Assembly: GCF_001425175.1 (NCBI RefSeq)
Contig: NZ_LMDV01000008.1
Coordinates: forward strand, 1,163,494 to 1,227,493
Length of the DNA stretch: 64,000 nt
Source of the DNA: Nocardioides sp. Root1257
GTDB lineage: Bacteria > Actinomycetota > Actinomycetes > Propionibacteriales > Nocardioidaceae
Direction: 5' to 3'
Shown here: positions 10,012 through 19,411 of the stretch, piece after piece
How positions within the stretch are numbered: the first letter of the stretch is position 1
Layout of the letters: each line of letters begins with the position of its first letter
Program-made: the position numbers and the translations under genes
Notes under the pieces: generated by a model
What the model was told of the DNA's origin: nothing
Databases searched by the model: none
The model's input: the letters and a program-made list of their open reading frames with translations, nothing else

Positions 10012-10905
10012 ATGACGCTCACTCAGCCCTCGGCCGACCCGGTCTCCGACCGGCTGCTGAAGTCCTCCGCCCGGCACAGCTACGACCCCGAGGTCGACAT
10101 CGACTGGGACGCTCCCTTGGTCGACGGCCTGTGGTTCATGCAGCCGGAGCGCGTGTCGCTCTACGGCACCGACCTGTGGGACCGGATGTCGCAGGAGCAG
10201 CGCATCGAGCTGTCCAAGCACGAGGTCGCGAGCATCTCCAGCGTCGGTGTGTGGTTCGAGCTGATCCTCATGCAGATGATGGTCCGCGACCTCTACAACG
10301 CCGACCCGCGCACGCAGCGCATGCACTACGCGCTCACCGAGGTCGCCGACGAGTGCCGCCACTCGCTGATGTTCGGCAAGGCGATCGACAAGGTCGGCGC
10401 GCCGGCGTACGGGCCCCCAGCCCACGTCCACCGCCTCGGTCGCCTGATGAAGTCGATCGGGTACGGCGTCTCGGCGTACGCCTCGATCCTGGTCGCCGAG
10501 GAGGTGCTCGACCGCTGGCAGCGCGAGCTGATGAAGGACGAGCGGGTGCAGCCGATGGTGCGGATGGTCTGCCGCATCCACGTGCTCGAGGAGGCGCGGC
10601 ACATGACCTTCGCTCGCGACGAGATCGAGACGATGGTGCCGCGCCTGACGAAGGTGACACGCACCTGGCACCAGGCCTCCCTCGCCCAGACGGCCTTCTT
10701 GGTGGCGCGCTCGCTGGTCAACCCGGCGGCGTACGCCGCGGTCGGGCTCGACCCGCGGGAGGCCCGGCGGACGGCGCTCCGCAACCCGCACTACCAGCAG
10801 ACGGTGGCCTGGATGGGCGAGAAGGTGACGCCGTACCTCGACGACCTCGGCCTCATCCCGCGCCACCAGCGGCCGCTCTGGCGACGGTCCCTGCTGCTGA
10901 CCTGA
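10012..10905 (+). CDS. AurF-like diiron N-oxygenase family protein
   Basis: 297 aa from ATG 10012 with GGGAG five bases upstream. The family (p-aminobenzoate N-oxygenase AurF) binds a carboxylate-bridged diiron centre; the expected ligands appear as E and E-C-R-H in EVADECRHSLMF (about residues 110-121) and E-E-x-x-H in HVLEEARHMTF (about 194-204). Many actinobacteria carry such genes with TetR and DUF4873 neighbours, with no known substrate. A role in oxidising an aromatic amine or lipid is only a guess. Confidence 0.8.
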   Translation: MTLTQPSADPVSDRLLKSSARHSYDPEVDIDWDAPLVDGLWFMQPERVSLYGTDLWDRMSQEQRIELSKHEVASISSVGVWFELILMQMMVRDLYNADPRTQRMHYALTEVADECRHSLMFGKAIDKVGAPAYGPPAHVHRLGRLMKSIGYGVSAYASILVAEEVLDRWQRELMKDERVQPMVRMVCRIHVLEEARHMTFARDEIETMVPRLTKVTRTWHQASLAQTAFLVARSLVNPAAYAAVGLDPREARRTALRNPHYQQTVAWMGEKVTPYLDDLGLIPRHQRPLWRRSLLLT

Positions 10906-10924
10906 CCTTTGGCATGATCGGCGG

Positions 10925-11449
10925 ATGGCGACGTACATCGGCTTCCTGCGGGCGATCAACCTCGGTGCGAAGCGGAAGTTCCCGAGGGCCGACATCGTCG
11001 CCGCCGTCGAGGCAGCCGGGTTCACCGAGGTCGAGACCTACATCAACACCGGCAACGTCCGCTTCGACACGACGATGCGCTCGCGGGCGAGGATCGAGGC
11101 CGCGCTGGAGAAGGCGTTCCTCGAGGACCGTGGCTTCGAGGTGCCGACCATGGTCTTCACCCAGAAGGAGCTGGTGGAGATCGCCGACCACGCGTCGTCC
11201 TTCGGGCACGGCGGCAAGCACTACGTGTCGCTACTCAAGGACGCGCCGACGGCGGCTGCCGTCAAGAAGGTCGAAGAGGTGAGCACCACGGAGGAGATCG
11301 CGAAGGTCGGCGGTCGCGCCGTGCACCTGCTGCTCGGCGACAACTACCACGAGGCCAAGCTGACGAACGCGACGATCGAGAAGCACCTCGGGGTCGCCAC
11401 CAACCGGAACCTGACGGTGATCAGGGCGCTGGCGGAGAAGTGGTGCTGA
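10925..11449 (+). CDS. DUF1697 family protein
   Basis: 174 aa, full-length for DUF1697 (opening YIGFLRAINLG-K, then the conserved YINTGNVRF segment at about 39-47). These are widespread small cytosolic proteins of unknown function with an alpha/beta fold. It overlaps the convergent MFS gene by 29 bases. Confidence 0.85.
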   Translation: MATYIGFLRAINLGAKRKFPRADIVAAVEAAGFTEVETYINTGNVRFDTTMRSRARIEAALEKAFLEDRGFEVPTMVFTQKELVEIADHASSFGHGGKHYVSLLKDAPTAAAVKKVEEVSTTEEIAKVGGRAVHLLLGDNYHEAKLTNATIEKHLGVATNRNLTVIRALAEKWC

Positions 11450-12668
11450 CCGGGCTGACCCGCCGCAGGTCGCGCACCGACCGGGACGTCAGCGTCAGCA
11501 GCGCGCCGACGACGTAGACGACCCCGCCGACCAGGAGCACGTCCTGGGTGCCGAACGTGGCGGCGAGCGGGCCGAAGCTGAGCTGGCCGACCGGGATCGC
11601 CACGAACGAGCCGAGCATGTCGTAGGAGTAGGCCCGCGACAGCATCTCGTCGGGCACGTTCTCCTGCATCGCCAGGTTCCAGCCCAGGCTGAAGACCTCG
11701 ATGCCCATGCCGGCGGCGAACGCCGCGACCATCACCCAGGCGGTCTGCGGGTGCAGCCCCATCACCACCAGCGGCGCGCCGAAGAGGGCGACCCCGATCA
11801 TCCCGGTGAAGAGCGGCCGGCGGAGCGGGAAGCGCAGCATCAGCAGGGTCATCGTGAACAGCCCGACCGCCTGGGCCGACATGATCAGTCCCCATCCGTG
11901 GGCGCCGATGTCGGTCTCGTTCGCGAGCACCGGGCCGAGGGTGTCGAGGCCGCCGGCGTGGATCACGTTGAGGAAGCCGAACGCGAGCACGACCACCCAC
12001 AGCCACGTCGTACGCCGGAAGAAGTCCCAGCCCTCGACGAGCTCGCGGACCAGGGACGGCTCGACGCCACTGCTGGCGCGGGCCGGGAGCCGGACCGGGA
12101 CGAGCAGCAGGGCGGCGACCAGCCAGGTGACGGCGTCGACGGCGAGTGCCCAGCCCGGTCCGACGGTGACGACCAGGCCCGCCGAGACCGACGGACCGAG
12201 GATCGCGAGGGCGTTGCGCATCATCGACAGCAGCACGTTGGCGGGCTGCAGCTCCTCGCGCGGCACCAGCGCCGGCACGATGCCCGCGAGCGCCGGCAGG
12301 CTCATCGCCGACAGCGTGCCGTTGATCGCGGACAGCACCACGAAGTGCCAGAGCTCGGCATGGCCCGACAGCAGCAGGACGGCCAGCACGCCCTGGCTGA
12401 TCCCGGCGCCGACGTTGGCGATCTGGATGACGAGCGTCCGGCCGAGCCGGTCGGCCACGACGCCGCCGAGCAGCAGGAACACCACCTGCGGGATGCTGTG
12501 CGCCGCCAGCACCAGGCCGAGCGCGCCGGGGGAGTCGCTGACGTGCAGGACGGCGAACGCGAGGGCGACCGGCGCCATCGTCGTACCGGCCAGGTTGACC
12601 GAGCGGGACAGGAAGTACCACCGGAACCGCGGCTCGCGCAGCGGGCTGAGCGCGGTGGAGGTGAACAT
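11421..12668 (-). CDS. MFS transporter (EntS-like)
   Basis: 415 aa with about 12 transmembrane helices. The motif A region GGVVADRLGRTLVIQ (about residues 68-82) and overall form match the MFS_3/enterobactin exporter (EntS)-like group, often annotated as multidrug or siderophore exporters. No siderophore gene is nearby. Transcription runs towards DUF1697, with overlapping 3' ends. Confidence 0.85.
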   Translation of the reverse strand: MFTSTALSPLREPRFRWYFLSRSVNLAGTTMAPVALAFAVLHVSDSPGALGLVLAAHSIPQVVFLLLGGVVADRLGRTLVIQIANVGAGISQGVLAVLLLSGHAELWHFVVLSAINGTLSAMSLPALAGIVPALVPREELQPANVLLSMMRNALAILGPSVSAGLVVTVGPGWALAVDAVTWLVAALLLVPVRLPARASSGVEPSLVRELVEGWDFFRRTTWLWVVVLAFGFLNVIHAGGLDTLGPVLANETDIGAHGWGLIMSAQAVGLFTMTLLMLRFPLRRPLFTGMIGVALFGAPLVVMGLHPQTAWVMVAAFAAGMGIEVFSLGWNLAMQENVPDEMLSRAYSYDMLGSFVAIPVGQLSFGPLAATFGTQDVLLVGGVVYVVGALLTLTSRSVRDLRRVSPVSTTSPPAP

Positions 12669-12757
12669 CTCGTGGCAGATGATGCCAGCCCTTGTGCGGC
12701 GCGGTCGGGGCGAGATAGGACTGTGGGGCTCTGATCCGTTCTCGGGAGGAATCGTCA

Positions 12758-14626
12758 GTGTCTGACTCGTCTGTGCCCATGCCGTCTCGCCGTGCCGTCC
12801 TCGGCGGCGTCACCGGAGCCGCGGCCCTGGCCGCCGCCGGCTACTCGAACCCGGCGTACGCCGGTGGACCCCACGGCCATCACGGCCACCACGGCCACCA
12901 CGGGCCCGACCGGGCACGCCTGACCGTGCTCGGCACCACCGACCTGCACGGCAACGTCGTCAACTGGGACTACTTCAAGAACGCGGAGTACGACGACGCC
13001 GCGCACAACGACATCGGGCTCGCGAAGGTCGCGACGCTGATCAAGGCGGTGCGCCACGACCGTCGCGGCGAGCCGATCCTGACGCTCGACGCGGGCGACA
13101 CGATCCAGGGCACGCCGCTGGCGTACTACTACGCGAAGATCGACCCGATCACCTCCGGCGCCGTGCACCCGATGGCGCGGGCGATGAACGCGGTCGGGTA
13201 CGACGCCGCCGCGCTCGGCAACCACGAGTTCAACTACGGCCTCGACACGCTGCGGACCTTCGAGGGGCAGCTCGACTTCCCGCTGCTCGGTGCCAACGCC
13301 GTCGACCCGGCGACCAAGCGGCCGGCCTTCCCGCCGTACATCATCAAGCACTACAAGGTCGGCCGCGGTCGCTCGATCAAGGTCGGCGTCCTCGGACTCA
13401 CCAACCCCGGCATCGCGATCTGGGACAAGGCCAACGTCGAGGGCCGGATGGAGTTCCCGGGCCTGGTCGAGCAGGCGAAGAAGTTCGTGCCCGAGCTGAA
13501 GCGTCGGGGCTGCGACCTCGTCGTGATCTCGGCGCACTCGGGCGCGGCCACGTCGTCGTCGTACGGCGACGCGCTGCCCTACCCGGAGAACGCCGCGTCG
13601 CTCGTCGCGGCCCAGGTGCCGCACGTCGACGCGATCCTGGTCGGGCACGCGCACCAGGAGATCGCGCAGCAGTACGTCGCGAACGAGACCACCGGCCAGC
13701 AGGTGCTGCTGTGCGAGCCGTCGTACTGGGGGCGCCGGCTGGCGGTGATGGACTTCGTCGTGGAGGAGACGCGCTCGCGCGGCGGCCGGGGCTGGCGGCT
13801 GGTCAGCGCGACCTCGCAGGTGCTCAACTCCAACGCCGTCGCGGAGGACGCGCGGGTCGCCCGCGCCGTGCGCGAGCAGCACGACACCACCGTCGCCTAC
13901 GTGAACTCGCCGGTCGGCACCTCCGCCGCGGCGATGTCCGCCGCCCGCGCGGTCGTCGAGGACGTGCCGATCATCGACTTCGTCAACTACGTCCAGGCAG
14001 ACGCGGTCAAGGCCGGCCTGACCGGCGCCGACGCCGCGCTGCCGGTGCTCTCGATCGCGGCCCCCTTCAACCGCGCCGCGTCCTTCCCGGCCGGGCAGGT
14101 CACCATCCGCGACGTGGCAGGGCTCTACATCTACGACAACACCCTGCTCGGGGTGCGGGTCTCCGGTGCGGACGTCAAGGCCTACCTCGAGTACTCCGCC
14201 CGCTACTTCAAGCAGGTGTCGGGCACCGGTCCGTTCACGCTCGACCAGGTGACCAATGCCGTCACCCCCACCGCCCCGACCGGCACCCCGGACTACAACT
14301 TCGACTCGGTGGCCGGGCTGGACGCGCCGCTGACCTACGACATCGACATCGCCGCCGCCCCCGGCTCGCGGATCGTCGGGCTGTCGTACGCCGGCGTACC
14401 GGTGACCGATGCGCAGCAGTTCGTGATGGCCGTCAACAACTACCGGCAGTCGGGCGGCGGCGGCTTCCCGGCCGTCGCCACCGCCCCGGTCGTCTACAAC
14501 CGCCAGAACGAGATCCGCCAGCTCCTCATCGACTGGGTCACCGCGAACGGCACCATCGACCCCGCCGCCTTCGCCTCCGTCGACTGGCGCCTCACCTCCG
14601 GCGGTACGCCAATCACCGTGAGCTGA
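12758..14626 (+). CDS. Secreted bifunctional 2',3'-cyclic-nucleotide phosphodiesterase / 5'-nucleotidase
   Basis: 622 aa. A twin-arginine-like signal (SRRAVLGG, residues 10-17, then an alanine-rich stretch) predicts Tat export, followed by a His/Gly-rich linker HGHHGHHGHHGP (about 39-50) that could bind metal. The metallophosphatase domain shows TDLHGN, GDTIQG, GNHEFNYG, ISAHSG and GHAH; the C-terminal 5'-nucleotidase domain ends with the substrate-stacking N-N-Y-R-Q-S-G-G-G-G-F motif. It should scavenge nucleotide phosphate outside the membrane. GTG start with GGGAGGA seven bases upstream. Confidence 0.93.
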   Translation: MSDSSVPMPSRRAVLGGVTGAAALAAAGYSNPAYAGGPHGHHGHHGHHGPDRARLTVLGTTDLHGNVVNWDYFKNAEYDDAAHNDIGLAKVATLIKAVRHDRRGEPILTLDAGDTIQGTPLAYYYAKIDPITSGAVHPMARAMNAVGYDAAALGNHEFNYGLDTLRTFEGQLDFPLLGANAVDPATKRPAFPPYIIKHYKVGRGRSIKVGVLGLTNPGIAIWDKANVEGRMEFPGLVEQAKKFVPELKRRGCDLVVISAHSGAATSSSYGDALPYPENAASLVAAQVPHVDAILVGHAHQEIAQQYVANETTGQQVLLCEPSYWGRRLAVMDFVVEETRSRGGRGWRLVSATSQVLNSNAVAEDARVARAVREQHDTTVAYVNSPVGTSAAAMSAARAVVEDVPIIDFVNYVQADAVKAGLTGADAALPVLSIAAPFNRAASFPAGQVTIRDVAGLYIYDNTLLGVRVSGADVKAYLEYSARYFKQVSGTGPFTLDQVTNAVTPTAPTGTPDYNFDSVAGLDAPLTYDIDIAAAPGSRIVGLSYAGVPVTDAQQFVMAVNNYRQSGGGGFPAVATAPVVYNRQNEIRQLLIDWVTANGTIDPAAFASVDWRLTSGGTPITVS

Positions 14627-14648
14627 GCCCGCCGTCTCGCTCCCGCAT

Positions 14649-14728
14649 CGGCTGTAACGCGGGGTTAGACCCACTGGTGACCCCGTTCGAACGGGGTGCC
14701 TAGTGGTCCTAACCCCGCGTTACAGCCG
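14649..14728. repeat. 80-base nested intergenic palindrome
   Basis: Outer arms 14649-14668 and 14709-14728 are perfectly complementary (20 bp). Inside, 14672-14675 pairs with 14702-14705, and the centre 14680-14697 is a perfect 18-base palindrome. The element lies 22 bases after the nucleotidase stop. It may be its terminator, but its length and loop-free centre look more like a palindromic repeat unit. Confidence 0.7.
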
Positions 14729-14831
14729 GCGAGCGGCCGCGAGCCATCCACAGACACGCCCCTGACCGGGTTCTCCACAGGCCAGCTCCACGGACCAGCT
14801 CGGGGGGAGCGGCGGCGCGCACGCTGCCTGA

Positions 14832-15839
14832 ATGCAGCCGAAGTTCGCTTACTACCTCACCCACCAGCACGGGCTGATCCGCCGGCGCCAGGTGCTGGCC
14901 GCCGGCATGACCGTGCAGCAGATCGCGACGCTGGTCCGCGGGCGCGAGTGGGTGGTCATACGCCGGGGTGTCTACACGACGCGGGCGCACTGGGAGTCCC
15001 TCGACCGCTACGTCGGGCGGCCGCAGCTCGAGGTGTGGGCGGCCGTCCTGCAGATGCAGACGCCGCACATCGTCAGCCACGACTCCGCGGCGTACCTGCA
15101 TCGACTTCCGATCCTCGAGGCGAAGCCGAGACTGGTGCACATCACCCGGATCGGCGCGCTCGGTGGGCGGACGCGGCACGGGGTGAAGCACCACAAGGCG
15201 CCGGTGCGGACCGAGCGGATCGAGTTCATCGACGACCACCCAGTGCTCGACCTGCCGCGGACCGTCGCGGACATCGGTCGCGAGCACGGCCTGCGGCACG
15301 CGGCCGTCGCCGCGAACTCGGCTCTCCGGCGCGGCGTGTCACGAAACGCGCTGCGCGAGGCCGTGGCGGAGATGCGTTGCTGGCCGTACGTGACGGTGCC
15401 CCGGCTCGCGGTCGAGTGGGCGGACGGGCGGTGCGAGAACCCAGGTGAGGACCTGACGATGCTGATGCTCAAGCAGCTGGGACTCGGGTTGGTGCACGCG
15501 CAGTTCGGCATCCAGGAGCGCGGTCGGGTCGCGTGGGTCGACTTCCGGATCGGGCGGCACCTCGTCGAGTTCGACGGACGCCACAAGTATCAGCGCGACG
15601 CGGACGGCGGGTACGCCGACCGGCCGGCCGAGGAGGTCGTCCTCGACGAGAAGAACCGCCAGGACTGGTTGTGCGGCTTCAAGCTGGGCATGTCTCGGGT
15701 CATCTGGTCCGAGGTGCAACCGGACACCTGGGACGAGACGCAGCTCCGACTCCACCGCGAGATCACCGACACGGCACGCAGGTTCGGGACGTCCGTCGAC
15801 GACCTCGCGCCGTACGTTATCCGTCGGCGGCGCCGCTGA
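14832..15839 (+). CDS. AbiEi-like antitoxin-domain protein fused to a DUF559/Vsr-like nuclease domain
   Basis: 335 aa. The N terminus (residues about 5-60: GLIRRRQVLAAGMT then RRGVYTT) is the AbiEi-type winged helix found in type IV antitoxins. The C-terminal third carries a PD-(D/E)XK-like nuclease pattern: E in CENPGED, then VDFRIGRHLVEFDGRHKY with D, E-x-D and a later basic helix (EKNRQDW), as in DUF559. No toxin gene follows, so this is the stand-alone form that is common in actinobacteria. Its function is unknown; a defence or regulatory role is inference. Confidence 0.7.
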   Translation: MQPKFAYYLTHQHGLIRRRQVLAAGMTVQQIATLVRGREWVVIRRGVYTTRAHWESLDRYVGRPQLEVWAAVLQMQTPHIVSHDSAAYLHRLPILEAKPRLVHITRIGALGGRTRHGVKHHKAPVRTERIEFIDDHPVLDLPRTVADIGREHGLRHAAVAANSALRRGVSRNALREAVAEMRCWPYVTVPRLAVEWADGRCENPGEDLTMLMLKQLGLGLVHAQFGIQERGRVAWVDFRIGRHLVEFDGRHKYQRDADGGYADRPAEEVVLDEKNRQDWLCGFKLGMSRVIWSEVQPDTWDETQLRLHREITDTARRFGTSVDDLAPYVIRRRRR

Positions 15840-15857
15840 GCAGGGTCGGCTCGGCGC

Positions 15858-16631
15858 CTACTCGCCGCGGAAGACCGGCCTCCGGCCGGCCGCGAAGGCG
15901 TCCAGCCCCTCGGCGAAGTCGGCGGTGGTGAAGAGGGCGCGCTGGCCGGAGTGCTCGCGGTCGAGGGCGGCCTCCAGGTGGGGGAGCGTGGCGGCGTTGA
16001 TGGCCTTCTTGATGCCGCTCTGGGCCAGCCCGGGGCCGGCAGCCAACCGTCGTGCGAGGCGCGCGACCTCGTCGGCGAAGGAGTCGTCCGGCGCGACGTG
16101 GGTGATCAGCCCGCACGCGAGGGCGTCGGGCGCCGACAGCGGCTCGCCCAGCAGCGCGATCCGCATCGCCCGTGCCCGTCCGACGGAGGCGGCGACGGTG
16201 GCCGATGACCCGCCGTCGGTCATCAGCCCGATCCGGGAGAAGGGCAGCAGGAAGGCGGCCGACTCCGCGGCCACGATGATGTCGGAGACGAGGGCGGCCG
16301 AGCAGGCGACGCCGGCCGCGATGCCGTTGACGGCCGCCAGCACGGGGACCGGGCAGTCGACGACGGCACGGATCACCCGGTTGGCGGCGTCCATGGTCTC
16401 GACCGGGTGCTCGGGCGCGAGCTGCAGCAGCTCCATGTCGGCACCGGCGCTGAACCCGCGGCCGGTGCCGGTGACCACCACGGCACGTACGTCGTCGCGG
16501 GCCCGGGCGCCCTCGAGCTCGCTCGCGAGGGCGGTCATCATCTGACCGTCGACGGCGTTCAGGACCTCGGGCCGGTCGAAGGTCAGCCAGAGCACGCCGT
16601 CCTCGACCCGGACCAGCAGGTGGTCAGACAA
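15858..16631 (-). CDS. Enoyl-CoA hydratase/isomerase family protein
   Basis: 257 aa from the TTG at 16631 (a GTG at 16649 would add six residues); both overlap the upstream pncA end. Crotonase-fold marks are the N-R-P-E-V-L-N-A entry, the oxyanion-hole segment FSAGADMELL (about 60-69) and the second one, NGIAAGVACS (about 102-111). The acidic residue of the catalytic pair is not obvious, so it may be an isomerase or hydrolase relative. It hydrates or isomerises an acyl-CoA, perhaps in fatty acid oxidation. Confidence 0.85.
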   Translation of the reverse strand: MSDHLLVRVEDGVLWLTFDRPEVLNAVDGQMMTALASELEGARARDDVRAVVVTGTGRGFSAGADMELLQLAPEHPVETMDAANRVIRAVVDCPVPVLAAVNGIAAGVACSAALVSDIIVAAESAAFLLPFSRIGLMTDGGSSATVAASVGRARAMRIALLGEPLSAPDALACGLITHVAPDDSFADEVARLARRLAAGPGLAQSGIKKAINAATLPHLEAALDREHSGQRALFTTADFAEGLDAFAAGRRPVFRGE

Positions 16632-17199
16632 CGGACACCCCGGCGGCACGCATCTCGTCCAGCGCCGCCGCCGTCGACTCCGGTGCGACGCCCGCGCACA
16701 GGTCCACGATCAGCCGCGTCTCGAACCCGGCACCCACGGCGTCCAGGGCGGTCGAGCGCACGCAGTAGTCGGTCGCGATCCCGCAGACGTCGACCGTGGT
16801 CACCTCGTGGGAGCGGAGCCAGTCGACCAGGCCGACGCCGTCGACGGTGCTCCCCTCGAAGCCGGAGTACGCCGCGGTCTGCTCGCCCTTGAGGAAGATC
16901 GCGTCGAAGGGCTGCGGGTCGAGGTTGGGGTGGAACGCCTCGCCGTCGGTGCCGACCCGGCAGTGCACCGGCCACGACTCCGCGTAGTCGGGCTCCCGCG
17001 ACCAGTGCCCGCCCGGGTCGACGTGGTGGTCCTTGGTCGCGACCACGTGGTCGTACGCCGGGGAGTCCGGCCCGTGCGCCGCCCAGGACCGGAGCAGGGC
17101 CCCGATGTCGGCGGCGACCCGGGCTCCACCGGTGACGGGCAGCGAGCCGCCCTCGCAGAAGTCGTTCTGCACGTCCGTGACGATCAGCGCGCGCTTCAT
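16624..17199 (-). CDS. pncA: Nicotinamidase
   Basis: 191 aa isochorismatase-fold amidase. The catalytic triad is visible as D9 (IVTDVQNDF), K104 (LKGEQT) and C146 (ATDYCVRST); the metal-site pattern DHH...GHW (residues 57-65) is that of nicotinamidase. It hydrolyses nicotinamide to nicotinate, the substrate of the neighbouring pncB product, so the two make the NAD salvage pair. ATG 17199 is seven bases from TACGCT (17207-17212), a leaderless -10 in the short pncB-pncA gap. Confidence 0.93.
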   Translation of the reverse strand: MKRALIVTDVQNDFCEGGSLPVTGGARVAADIGALLRSWAAHGPDSPAYDHVVATKDHHVDPGGHWSREPDYAESWPVHCRVGTDGEAFHPNLDPQPFDAIFLKGEQTAAYSGFEGSTVDGVGLVDWLRSHEVTTVDVCGIATDYCVRSTALDAVGAGFETRLIVDLCAGVAPESTAAALDEMRAAGVSVV

Positions 17200-17216
17200 G
17201 CTCGCGAGCGTATCGG

Positions 17217-18512
17217 TCACTCGTGGATCGTCGGGATGACCGGCTCGCCGCGCGACATCTGCTGGACGGCCACCGGCAGCTCGCCGCGCGAGCCCAGGTG
17301 GCGCGAGCGCGCGGCCTCCAGCGACTCCCGTCCGACCACCTCGCCCGACCGCACCAGCGGCACCAGCAGCGCGCGGTCGTCGCCGTCGTCGGTCGGCCGG
17401 TGGCCGATGCCGACGACCTCGGCCTCCGCCACGCCGGCCGCCGTACGCCGGCGCAGCGCGTACTTCCGCCCGCCCACCGAGATCTTGTCGACGCTCTTCT
17501 TGGCCACGGACTCCAGCTCGCCGCCGGCCGACTCGCGCGCCACCAGCTTGTAGACGAAGCCGCAAGTCGGGTGGCCGCTGCCGGTGACGAGCTGCGTGCC
17601 CACGCCGTACCCGTCCACGGGCGCCGCGGCGAGGGAGGCGATCGCGAACTCGTCGAGGTCGCTGGTGACGATGATCCGCGTCGACGTCGCCCCGAGGGAG
17701 TCGAGCAGCTCGCGGACCCGCACGGCCTGGACCCCCAGGTCGCCCGAGTCGAGGCGGACGGCCCCCAGCCCCGGCCCGGCGATCTCGACACCGCGGCGCA
17801 CGGCGGCCTCGACGTCGTAGGTGTCGACGAGCAGCGTGGTGTCCGCGCCGAGCGCGTCCACCTGGGCACGGAACGCGTCGTCCTCGGTGTCGTGCAGCAG
17901 GGTGAAGCTGTGCGCGCTGGTGCCGGTGGTGGGCACGTCGTACCGCTGCCGCGCGGCGAGGTTGGAGCTGGCCGCGAAGCCCGCGACGTACGCCGCGCGC
18001 GCTGCGGCCACCGCCGCCTCCTCGTGGGTACGCCGCGAGCCCATCTCGATGCAGGGCCGGTCGCCGGCAGCGAGCGTCATCCGCGACGCCGCGGAGGCGA
18101 TCGCGGAGTCGTGGTTGTAGACCGAGAGCAGCACGGTCTCGAGCAGCACCGCCTCGGCGAAGCTCGCCTCCACGATGAGCACGGGGGAGTAGGGGAAGTA
18201 CGTCTCGCCCTCGCCGTAGCCCCACACATCGCCGGAGAAGCGGTACGACGCGAGCCAGTCGAGCGTCGGTCGGTCGACGACGTCCTCCAGCGCCGCCAGT
18301 GTCGACGCGTCGAAGGTGAAGCGCTCGATGGCGTCGAGCGCGCGGCCGACACCCGCCACGACGCCGTACCGACGCCCCTCGGGGAGCCGCCGTGGGAAGA
18401 GCTCGAAGACCGAGCGACGGTGCGCCGTGCCGGAGCGCAGCGCGGCCTGGAGCATGGTCAGCTCGTAGTGATCGGTGAGCAGGGCTGTTGACCGGGTCAC
18501 GGCAGGAGGCAC
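17217..18512 (-). CDS. pncB: Nicotinate phosphoribosyltransferase
   Basis: 431 aa from the GTG at 18512, usual length. It makes nicotinate mononucleotide from nicotinate and PRPP. The opening [14 protein letters not shown], the FELFPRRLP segment, and the phosphate-binding VTSDLDEF and GVGTQLVTG stretches are typical. A start at 18500 is also possible. It is divergent from clpS, an arrangement typical of actinobacteria, and followed by pncA. Confidence 0.95.
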   Translation of the reverse strand: MPPAVTRSTALLTDHYELTMLQAALRSGTAHRRSVFELFPRRLPEGRRYGVVAGVGRALDAIERFTFDASTLAALEDVVDRPTLDWLASYRFSGDVWGYGEGETYFPYSPVLIVEASFAEAVLLETVLLSVYNHDSAIASAASRMTLAAGDRPCIEMGSRRTHEEAAVAAARAAYVAGFAASSNLAARQRYDVPTTGTSAHSFTLLHDTEDDAFRAQVDALGADTTLLVDTYDVEAAVRRGVEIAGPGLGAVRLDSGDLGVQAVRVRELLDSLGATSTRIIVTSDLDEFAIASLAAAPVDGYGVGTQLVTGSGHPTCGFVYKLVARESAGGELESVAKKSVDKISVGGRKYALRRRTAAGVAEAEVVGIGHRPTDDGDDRALLVPLVRSGEVVGRESLEAARSRHLGSRGELPVAVQQMSRGEPVIPTIHE

Positions 18513-18539
18513 GTGGGCCAGTGTGCCAACATTGGCGGT

Positions 18540-18830
18540 GTGACCGCGCCCGTCGAGGTCGAGCCGACCGCCACCCCCGATGAGATCGTCCAGACGGCCA
18601 AGCCGTGGGTGACGATCGTCTGGAACGATCCGGTCAACCTGATGTCCTACGTCACCTACGTCTTCCAGAAGTACTTCGGCTACTCGAAGAAGAAGGCGGA
18701 GAAGCTGATGTACGAGGTCCACGAGGAAGGCAAGTCCGTGGTCAGCCACGGCAGCCGCGAGGAGATGGAGCGCGACGTGCAGGCGATGCACGAGTACGGC
18801 CTCTGGGCGACCATGGACCGTCAGGAATGA
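18540..18830 (+). CDS. clpS: ATP-dependent Clp protease adaptor ClpS
   Basis: 96 aa from the GTG at 18540. ClpS hands N-degron substrates to the ClpC/ClpP protease. The N-degron pocket signature is present ([15 protein letters not shown], residues about 23-37), as is the H in the [12 protein letters not shown] helix. It overlaps the DUF2017 start (ATGA), beginning a tightly packed plus-strand run. Confidence 0.95.
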   Translation: MTAPVEVEPTATPDEIVQTAKPWVTIVWNDPVNLMSYVTYVFQKYFGYSKKKAEKLMYEVHEEGKSVVSHGSREEMERDVQAMHEYGLWATMDRQE

Positions 18831-19411
18831 GTGGGTTCCACCGGCACCGCCGGAGCAAGCTGATCATCGCGAACTTCTCCGGCTTCGAGGCCGACCTGCT
18901 GCGCTCGCTCGCCGGCCAGCTCGTCGAGCTGCTGCGCAACGAGGCGGCTGTGCCGCGCGACGACGTCGACCCGTTCGAGGCCCTGATGGACTTCTCCGGC
19001 CCGACCCAGGAGCCCGAGGACCCGGTGCTGGCCCGGCTCTTCCCGACGGCGTACCCCGACGACGAGGAGGCCGCGTCGGAGTTCCGCCGCTTCACCGAGG
19101 GCGGGCTGCGTGACGGCAAGGCGGCCGCGGCCGTCGCGATCATCGACGGCCTCGAGGAGGCCGGCCTCCCGCAGGAGCTCACCGAGGACGGCCTGATGAT
19201 CGACGTCGAGCTCGACGCGCCCACCGCGGAGATGTGGATGCGCTCCTTCACCGACCTGCGCCTGGCGCTGGCCACCCGGCTCGAGATCGAGGAGGGCGAC
19301 GAGGCCTACTGGCACTCGCTCTCCGACGACGACCCGCGCGCCCAGGCGCACGACATCTACGAGTGGGTCGGCTACCTGCAGGAGACCTTGGTGGGAGCGT
19401 TGAGCGCATGA
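18827..19411 (+). CDS. DUF2017 family protein
   Basis: 194 aa, matching the actinobacterial DUF2017 family that regularly follows clpS. Highly acidic, with no signal peptide and no catalytic motif that I recognise. Both ends overlap neighbours by four bases (ATGA), so it is translated with clpS and the Nudix gene. Function unknown; the constant clpS linkage hints at protein turnover. Confidence 0.9.
   Translation: MSGFHRHRRSKLIIANFSGFEADLLRSLAGQLVELLRNEAAVPRDDVDPFEALMDFSGPTQEPEDPVLARLFPTAYPDDEEAASEFRRFTEGGLRDGKAAAAVAIIDGLEEAGLPQELTEDGLMIDVELDAPTAEMWMRSFTDLRLALATRLEIEEGDEAYWHSLSDDDPRAQAHDIYEWVGYLQETLVGALSA

Noticed and set aside
12755..14674. Long minus-strand open frame opposite the 5'-nucleotidase
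   Set aside because: Its Arg/Val/Asp-rich translation has no family features and mirrors a clear gene; such antisense frames are a high-GC artefact.
14746..14783. Two DnaA-box-like ATCCACAG/CTCCACAG sequences
   Set aside because: Only two imperfect matches, and no dnaA, dnaN or AT-rich unwinding region; not an origin.
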